Origin: Variovorax sp.
Lineage (GTDB): Bacteria; Pseudomonadota; Gammaproteobacteria; Burkholderiales; Burkholderiaceae_C
Reading direction: 5' to 3'
DNA: 5,235 nucleotides
Assembly (NCBI GenBank): GCA_028292835.1
Contig: JAQGLP010000029.1
Location: 1 to 5,235, forward strand
Positions 1 to 5,235 of the stretch are shown in pieces (within the stretch, counting starts at the first letter, position 1; each line of letters starts with the position of its first letter). The notes beneath the pieces were generated by a model. That model worked only from the letters and a program-made list of their open reading frames with translations, searched no databases and had not been told where the DNA came from. The translations under genes were made by a program, and so were the position numbers.

Positions 1-1
1 C

Positions 2-109
2 GACAACGAAGGCCATGTCGTCATCCCTCAGGGCGGCGCCCTGGGCGACGAGCAGATCCTGCGGATGAACTGGCTGGCCGAGGGCGTGCAGGGGCGGATC
101 GCGCACTGA
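2..109 (+). CDS. 3' end of an unrecognised gene (partial)
   Basis: Only the last 35 codons are visible, ending at the TGA at 107-109. The reading frame is open from the window edge and uses the GC-rich codons typical of the other genes here. The visible peptide starts DNEGHVVIPQGG and ends LAEGVQGRIAH. It has no cysteine, no membrane segment and no motif I can assign. I considered purine-catabolism neighbours that often precede guaD, such as xdhC or an adenosine deaminase, but the tail does not match what I remember of either, so no function is proposed. The stop is followed within six bases by an inverted repeat, so the transcript may end there. That this is a real coding end is fairly secure; its identity is unknown. 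Confidence 0.6.
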   Translation, partial: DNEGHVVIPQGGALGDEQILRMNWLAEGVQGRIAH

Positions 110-114
110 CAGCG

Positions 115-157
115 ATACGGCCGCAGCACGGCCGGCCCGACGTGGCCGGGGCCGTAT
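115..157 (+). repeat. Inverted repeat between the upstream gene and guaD
   Basis: ATACGGCC at 115-122 is a perfect 8-base inverted match to GGCCGTAT at 150-157. Nested inside, CGGCC at 129-133 can pair with GGCCG at 144-148 around a 10-base loop. The RNA would form a stem, an asymmetric interior loop and a second stem. It begins six bases after the upstream stop codon, which suits a termination or 3'-protecting hairpin. There is no U-run after it, so it is not a canonical intrinsic terminator. Its right arm overlaps the promoter/operator candidate for guaD, so it could instead act on DNA. Confidence 0.45.
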
Positions 158-168
158 AACGGTCATAC
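154..168 (+). promoter_or_regulatory. Candidate guaD -10 box within a 15-bp operator-like dyad
   Basis: The segment reads as GTATnACnGTnATAC, an imperfect palindrome with six of seven base-pair positions symmetric about a central base. The hexamer TATAAC at 155-160 matches the sigma-70 -10 consensus at five of six positions and lies inside the dyad, so a bound regulator would block it. No convincing -35 lies 16-18 bases upstream. The T-N11-A spacing (155 to 167) also fits the loose LysR-type pattern, and GTAT/ATAC half-sites occur in operators of urate-responsive MarR-type regulators. Neither assignment is more than a suggestion. Transcription from this -10 would start near 167 and give guaD a leader of about 50 bases if translation begins at 217. 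Confidence 0.4.
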
Positions 169-216
169 ATGCTTCGCCATCGCTGTGCGACAGCCTTGCA
201 TTACGCTTCGGCCACG

Positions 217-1503
217 ATGAAAAAAGCCTACCGAGCGTCCCTCCTGCGCTTCGATGCCTCCGGCCGCGCGCTGTTCGACAAGGACGGCCTGCTGGTCGTC
301 GCGCCCGACGCCCAGGGCCGCCAGCGCGTGCTCGACGCCGGCAACCATGCGGTCGTGGCGCCACGCCATCCCGAGGCGCCGGTCACGCACTGGCCGGGCC
401 GCCTCCTGGCGCCGGGCTTCCTGGACATGCACGTCCATTTTCCGCAGACCGATATCCTCGGTGCCCCCTCCGAGGGGCTGCTGCCGTGGCTGGAGAACTA
501 CACCTTCCCGGCCGAGAGCCGGTTTGGCGATCCGGCGCACGCGGCCGAGGTCGCAGAGGTGTTCTTCGACGAACTGCTGCGCAACGGTGTCACGACGGCG
601 CTCACCTTCGCCACCTCGCACCCGGCGTCGGTACAGGCGTTTTTCGAGGCCGCGCAGCGCCGGAGCCTGCGCATGATCAGCGGCAAGGTGCTGCAGGACC
701 GCCATTCGCCGGACGGCGTACGCGACCAGACCGAGCAGAGCCTGATCGACACCGAGTCGCTGATCCGGCGCTGGCACAACGTCGAGCGCCTCGGCTACGC
801 CATCACGCCGCGCTTCGCGCCGACCAGCACGGACGCGCAACTGCGCGGCGCCGGCGAGCTGGCCGCCCGATACCCCGACACCTGGATCCACTCGCACGTC
901 GCCGAGAACAGGGACGAGGTGAAGTGGGCGCGCGAACTGTTCCCGCAGGCCCGCTCGTACCTCGACGTGTACCGGGGTTTCGGCCTGATGCGCGAGCGCG
1001 CCGTCTATGCGCACTGCATTCACTTCGACGACGACGACCGGCGGCTGATGCGCGAGACCGGCGCGGCCACGGCGGCAAGCCCGACCAGCAACCTGTTCCT
1101 GGGCAGCGGCTTCTTCGATTTCGAGGGCGCCGACCGGATCGGCTACCACTACGGCCTGGCGAGCGATGTGGGGGCGGGCACCAGCTTCAGCCCGTTCCGG
1201 ACCATGCTGGCGGCCTACTGCGTCGGACGCGAGGGCCAGACCAAGCCCGGCATCAGCATCCCGCCTTCGCGGCTGTGGTGGGACCATACCGGGGGCGCCG
1301 CGCGCGCGCTGGGCCTGGAGGGGGTCGTCGGCAACCTGCAGCCGGGCTGCGAGGCCGACTTCGTGGTGCTGAACCCGGCCGCCACGCCGCTGCTGGCGCG
1401 CAAGACGGCGCTGGCCGAGACCCTGGAGGAGCTGCTGTTCGCCCTGATCGTGCTGGGCGACGACCGGCTGGTCGAGCGCACGGTGATCTCGCAGGCGCTG
1501 TAG
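217..1503 (+). CDS. guaD: Guanine deaminase
   Basis: This is a cytoplasmic zinc enzyme that converts guanine to xanthine and ammonia, feeding purine salvage or catabolism. It belongs to the amidohydrolase (metal-dependent TIM-barrel) superfamily. The 428-residue length is close to the usual 430-450. In this numbering the family's metal and catalytic residues are all present: HxH at H72/H74 in the strand after LLAPGFLD, H227 and the proton-shuttling E230 in HSHVAE, H266 in YAHC, and D317 in ASDVGAGT. Q77 and R199 match the guanine-contacting Gln and Arg of characterised enzymes. The C-terminal PGCEADFVVLNP (376-387) is the usual small beta-domain strand. I chose ATG 217 (MKKAYRASLL) because family members begin there. 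An in-frame ATG at 169 would add 16 residues, but it lies at the predicted transcription start. Neither start has a clear Shine-Dalgarno. The function is very likely; the start is less certain. Confidence 0.95.
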   Translation: MKKAYRASLLRFDASGRALFDKDGLLVVAPDAQGRQRVLDAGNHAVVAPRHPEAPVTHWPGRLLAPGFLDMHVHFPQTDILGAPSEGLLPWLENYTFPAESRFGDPAHAAEVAEVFFDELLRNGVTTALTFATSHPASVQAFFEAAQRRSLRMISGKVLQDRHSPDGVRDQTEQSLIDTESLIRRWHNVERLGYAITPRFAPTSTDAQLRGAGELAARYPDTWIHSHVAENRDEVKWARELFPQARSYLDVYRGFGLMRERAVYAHCIHFDDDDRRLMRETGAATAASPTSNLFLGSGFFDFEGADRIGYHYGLASDVGAGTSFSPFRTMLAAYCVGREGQTKPGISIPPSRLWWDHTGGAARALGLEGVVGNLQPGCEADFVVLNPAATPLLARKTALAETLEELLFALIVLGDDRLVERTVISQAL

Positions 1504-1560
1504 CGCTCGGGACCGCGCGCAGGCGGTCGCGCCGCCGTCCGGGAAGGTACGGGGCCTCCG

Positions 1561-1569
1561 TGCCACAAT
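1561..1569 (+). promoter_or_regulatory. Possible extended -10 element upstream of dcd
   Basis: TGcCACAAT gives an extended -10 (TGn) plus a hexamer matching TATAAT at four of six positions. It lies 28 bases before the dcd start codon and would yield a short leader of about 20 bases. The region 17 bases further upstream (around 1541-1546) has no resemblance to TTGACA, so the call depends on the extended element alone. It does fit the 94-base gap after guaD, which suggests dcd has its own transcription start. Confidence 0.3.
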
Positions 1570-1597
1570 GCCCGCCCCTTACGCAGCCCTACGCAAC

Positions 1598-2164
<567 letters not shown>

Positions 2165-2177
2165 GGGAGCGCAGGTG

Positions 2178-2202
2178 GCCGCCGGGTTGTATCAACGGCG
2201 GC
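2178..2202 (+). terminator. Hairpin just after dcd (terminator-like, no U-run)
   Basis: GCCGCCG (2178-2184) pairs with CGGCGGC (2196-2202), and TTG (2187-2189) pairs with CAA (2193-2195). The GG between the left-arm segments is bulged and the loop is TAT. This ten-pair, GC-rich stem begins 13 bases past the dcd stop. No T-run follows, so it is more likely a 3'-end stability element or a weak or assisted terminator than a standard intrinsic one. Confidence 0.4.
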
Positions 2203-2304
2203 GTCCTACGCGCGGTTGCGCACCCGCGCGGATGGCCTGGGCCGGGCGCATCGCCGAGCATTCGCTTGCAGCCAATCGAGGCTGGAAAACGAAAAGAGAC
2301 TCCC

Positions 2305-2652
2305 ATGCAGATGCCGCACACCCACTCCTCCGCGACATGGTCGCCCTACCGCGCGCTTCTCATCGCCACCTTGACCGTCATCGCCATCGCGCAGGTCATC
2401 GCGATGGCCATGGTGACGAGTTCGCAGGTGAAGGCGGCCCGACAACGCGAATCGCTCCAAGCTACTTCGCGTGCCGTGGCGGCCCGCTGCTTCGAGTCAA
2501 CCTCCACCCGGGCCATGGACATGTGCGTGGCCAGCGGCACGCCGCGCCAGGTCACTGAAGTGGTCGACAACTCGGATACTTACGCCGCCCATGGCCAGGG
2601 GCAGCGGGCTGCGTCCGGCCTGATGCCGGTCGGCTTTGCCTCGATACGCTGA
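2305..2652 (+). CDS. Small single-pass membrane protein of unknown function
   Basis: This 115-residue protein is not recognised. Residues 1-16 are polar with histidines and end YR. Residues 17-37 are an uninterrupted hydrophobic helix (ALLIATLTVIAIAQVIAMAMV). The rest, 38-115, is hydrophilic and probably outside the membrane, with two cysteines (C62, C74) that could form a disulfide if periplasmic. The helix could be a signal anchor; I see no convincing cleavage site or lipobox. ATG 2305 is preceded by AAGAGA, a partial Shine-Dalgarno with suitable spacing; ATG 2311 is an alternative. The frame is open far upstream into dcd, but only as an antisense-like shadow of GC-rich DNA. Codon choice is less biased than in neighbours (CGA, TCA, ACT, ATA, CAA, GCT appear), so the gene may be weakly expressed, young or fast-evolving. 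The helix and the ribosome binding site support a real gene; function is open. Confidence 0.6.
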   Translation: MQMPHTHSSATWSPYRALLIATLTVIAIAQVIAMAMVTSSQVKAARQRESLQATSRAVAARCFESTSTRAMDMCVASGTPRQVTEVVDNSDTYAAHGQGQRAASGLMPVGFASIR

Positions 2653-2661
2653 GATTGCCTG

Positions 2662-2686
2662 CGGGCAGACCGGCAACGGTCGCCCG
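2662..2686 (+). terminator. GCAA-tetraloop hairpin after the small membrane-protein gene
   Basis: CGGGC (2662-2666) pairs with GCCCG (2682-2686), and GACCG (2668-2672) pairs with CGGTC (2677-2681). A2667 is bulged and the loop is GCAA, a GNRA tetraloop. Ten pairs capped by a stable tetraloop start nine bases after the stop codon, which strongly suggests an RNA 3'-end structure. The following sequence is GC-rich without a U-run, so termination would have to be assisted, or the hairpin protects the transcript end. Confidence 0.45.
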
Positions 2687-2764
2687 GGCCCCGTACCGCT
2701 GCCTCGCAGGATGCGGGTTGCAGCCGGGCCGCTACCATCGCCGCGTCAGGGTCGAGCGGTACAC

Positions 2765-2770
2765 AGGAGA
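2765..2770 (+). promoter_or_regulatory. Shine-Dalgarno of the ypfJ-type gene
   Basis: AGGAGA lies five bases before ATG 2776. It is the only near-consensus ribosome binding site in the window and fixes the start of the metallopeptidase gene. A TACCAT at 2733-2738 further upstream could be its -10, but no -35 is evident. Confidence 0.75.
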
Positions 2771-2775
2771 GCATC

Positions 2776-3675
2776 ATGAAATGGGAAGGCAACCGGGAAT
2801 CCGACAATGTCGAGGACCGGCGCGACGACAGCGGGGGAGGGGGTGGCGGCGGTTTCGGCGGCCTGCCGATCGGCGGACGCGGTGTCGGCATCGGCACCAT
2901 CGCCGTCGCGCTGATCGCGGGCTGGATCTTCGGCATCAACCCGCTGACGCTGCTCGGCGCCCTGAGCGGTGGTGGCGGGGCGCCGGTCGTCCAGCAGCAA
3001 CCGCAGCAGCCGGCGCACGCGCCGCCGGCCAACGACGAGGCGGCGAAATTTGTCTCGACCGTGCTGGCCGACACCGAGGACGTCTGGACCGACCTCTTCA
3101 AGCAGCGTGGCGGCACCTACCAAGACCCCAAGCTGGTGCTCTACCGCGGCGCCATCCCGACGGCGTGCGGCACCGGGCAGTCCGCCATGGGGCCGTTCTA
3201 TTGCCCGGGCGACCGCAAGGTCTACCTCGACCTCAACTTCTTCGACACGCTCAAGCGCCAGCTCGGCGCGCCGGGCGAGTTCGCCGAGGCCTACGTGGTG
3301 GCCCACGAGGTCGGCCACCACGTGCAGAACCTGCTGGGCATCAGCGACAAGGTCGATTCGATGCGCGGGCGCATCAGCCAGACCGACAGCAACGCCCTGA
3401 GCGTGCGCGTCGAGCTGCAGGCCGACTGCTTCGCCGGCGTCTGGGCCAACCACGCGCAGGCGTCGCGGCACATCCTGGAGAACGGCGACATCGAGTCGGC
3501 CATGAACGCCGCCGCCAAGATCGGCGACGACGCGCTGCAGCGCTCCGCCGGTCGCTCGGTGATGCCCGACAGCTTCACGCACGGCTCCAGCGCGCAGCGC
3601 CAGCGCTGGTTCATGACCGGCATCCAGACCGGCTCGATGAAGGCGTGCGATACCTTCAACACGCGCAGCCTCTGA
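2776..3675 (+). CDS. ypfJ: YpfJ-family neutral zinc metallopeptidase, membrane-anchored
   Basis: This 299-residue protein belongs to the putative neutral zinc metallopeptidase family (Pfam Zn_peptidase; E. coli YpfJ is about 290 residues). It has the family layout. It starts MKWEGNRESDNVEDRR, followed by a glycine-rich stretch (20-37). One transmembrane helix spans about 38-61, then comes a Gln/Pro/Ala linker (72-86) and the catalytic domain from about 88 to 291. The zinc motif HExxH is H177-E178-V-G-H181 (in AHEVGHH). The downstream ELQAD (E213, D217) probably supplies the third ligand, as in related gluzincin-type folds. Four cysteines (C131, C143, C218, C291) could form two disulfides, consistent with a periplasmic catalytic domain anchored by an N-terminal helix. 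The start is fixed by the Shine-Dalgarno AGGAGA. Substrates are not established for the family. The family assignment is secure; the physiological role is unknown. Confidence 0.93.
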   Translation: MKWEGNRESDNVEDRRDDSGGGGGGGFGGLPIGGRGVGIGTIAVALIAGWIFGINPLTLLGALSGGGGAPVVQQQPQQPAHAPPANDEAAKFVSTVLADTEDVWTDLFKQRGGTYQDPKLVLYRGAIPTACGTGQSAMGPFYCPGDRKVYLDLNFFDTLKRQLGAPGEFAEAYVVAHEVGHHVQNLLGISDKVDSMRGRISQTDSNALSVRVELQADCFAGVWANHAQASRHILENGDIESAMNAAAKIGDDALQRSAGRSVMPDSFTHGSSAQRQRWFMTGIQTGSMKACDTFNTRSL

Positions 3676-3740
3676 GCGTTTGCGGTGCTATCGGCCGATG
3701 GCGCCCGCCGAACGGGCCTCGTCAGCTGTCAAAAACAGGA

Positions 3741-3768
3741 CGCGAGAAGGTCGCGGACACGGTTTTTT
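3741..3768 (+). terminator. Possible terminator after ypfJ
   Basis: CGCGA (3741-3745) pairs with TCGCG (3751-3755) around a five-base loop. A run of six T lies at 3763-3768, the longest T-run in this intergenic region. The stem is short and the T-run starts eight bases past it instead of directly at its foot, so this is a weak intrinsic terminator at best. The same T-run is the loop of the competing hairpin at 3756-3778. Confidence 0.3.
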
Positions 3769-3817
3769 CCCCGTTGTCATCGTCGCGATTTGTGGTAATG
3801 CGACAATCGCAGGCTTA

Positions 3818-3833
<16 letters not shown>
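3756..3833 (+). promoter_or_regulatory. Helicase leader with two mutually exclusive stem-loops
   Basis: Structure A: GACACGG (3756-3762) pairs with CCG (3771-3773) and TGTC (3775-3778), with T3774 bulged and a T-rich loop. Structure B: TTGTCAT (3774-3780) pairs with ATGACAA (3818-3824), enclosing GCGATT+GT (3785-3790, 3792-3793) paired with AC+AATCGC (3803-3810) around a nine-base loop. A and B share TGTC at 3775-3778, so they cannot coexist. In B the start codon (3818-3820) is in the outer stem, the only SD-like AGG (3811-3813) is in the internal loop, and the U-rich TTCTTTTT (3826-3833) follows one base after the stem. The pairing is seen in the sequence; a switch function is inferred. An alternative reading is that TTGTCA at 3774-3779 is a -35 box (five of six matches), but no well-spaced -10 follows. 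Confidence 0.35.

Positions 3834-5235
<1,402 letters not shown>

Noticed and set aside
1511..1528. GACCGC/GCGGTC inverted repeat after guaD as a terminator
   Set aside because: Only six pairs with a six-base loop and no U-run; in sequence this GC-rich such repeats arise by chance.
163..1566. 467-codon open frame on the minus strand opposite guaD
   Set aside because: The translation is Arg/Ala/Gly/Gln-rich with no recognisable domain. It mirrors a confident guaD on the plus strand. Long antisense frames are expected when GC-rich codons leave few stops.
2820..2862. G-rich stretch inside ypfJ (poly-glycine codons) as a G-quadruplex or repeat element
   Set aside because: It is explained by the glycine-rich segment normal for this family's N-terminal region; no independent evidence for a DNA-level role.
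3703..3717. GCCCG/CGGGC hairpin after ypfJ
   Set aside because: A five-pair stem followed by no T-run; too weak to call as a terminator by itself.

Overview
The window is GC-rich bacterial chromosome with strong G/C preference at third codon positions. The protein sequences look like Burkholderiales (Betaproteobacteria). The Dcd and RhlE-type sequences are closest, from memory, to Comamonadaceae and related Burkholderiales rather than Burkholderia proper. This placement rests on pattern recognition and was not searched. All genes lie on the plus strand. I see no insertion sequence, tRNA, rRNA, CRISPR array, origin or other clear sign of transfer.

Layout: (1) the last 35 codons of an unrecognised gene (2-109). 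(2) A compact intergenic region (110-216) with an inverted repeat and a 15-bp operator-like dyad sitting on a -10-like hexamer. (3) guaD, guanine deaminase (217-1503). (4) dcd, dCTP deaminase (1598-2164), with a weak promoter candidate just before it and a hairpin just after it. (5) A small single-pass membrane protein of unknown function (2305-2652), followed by a GCAA-tetraloop hairpin. (6) A ypfJ-type membrane-anchored neutral zinc metallopeptidase (2776-3675). (7) A 142-base intergenic region rich in competing inverted repeats. (8) An RhlE-type DEAD-box RNA helicase (3818 to the window edge) with every helicase motif present and its C-terminal tail cut off. No gene-free stretch exceeds 300 bases.

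The genes are mostly housekeeping and do not form one obvious pathway. guaD (guanine to xanthine, purine salvage or catabolism) and dcd (dCTP to dUTP, thymidylate supply) are both nucleobase/nucleotide deaminases, but their folds are unrelated and the gap between them suggests separate transcription. YpfJ and the small membrane protein are envelope proteins. The helicase acts on RNA in the cytoplasm.

The signal best worth following is not a gene. The leader of the helicase gene (3756-3833) can form two mutually exclusive stem-loops. The downstream one includes the start codon and ends directly at a U-rich run, which resembles an attenuator or start-codon-masking switch on an RNA helicase mRNA. 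This is inferred by eye from base pairing and has no support from folding software or conservation. I found no clearly novel multi-gene system.
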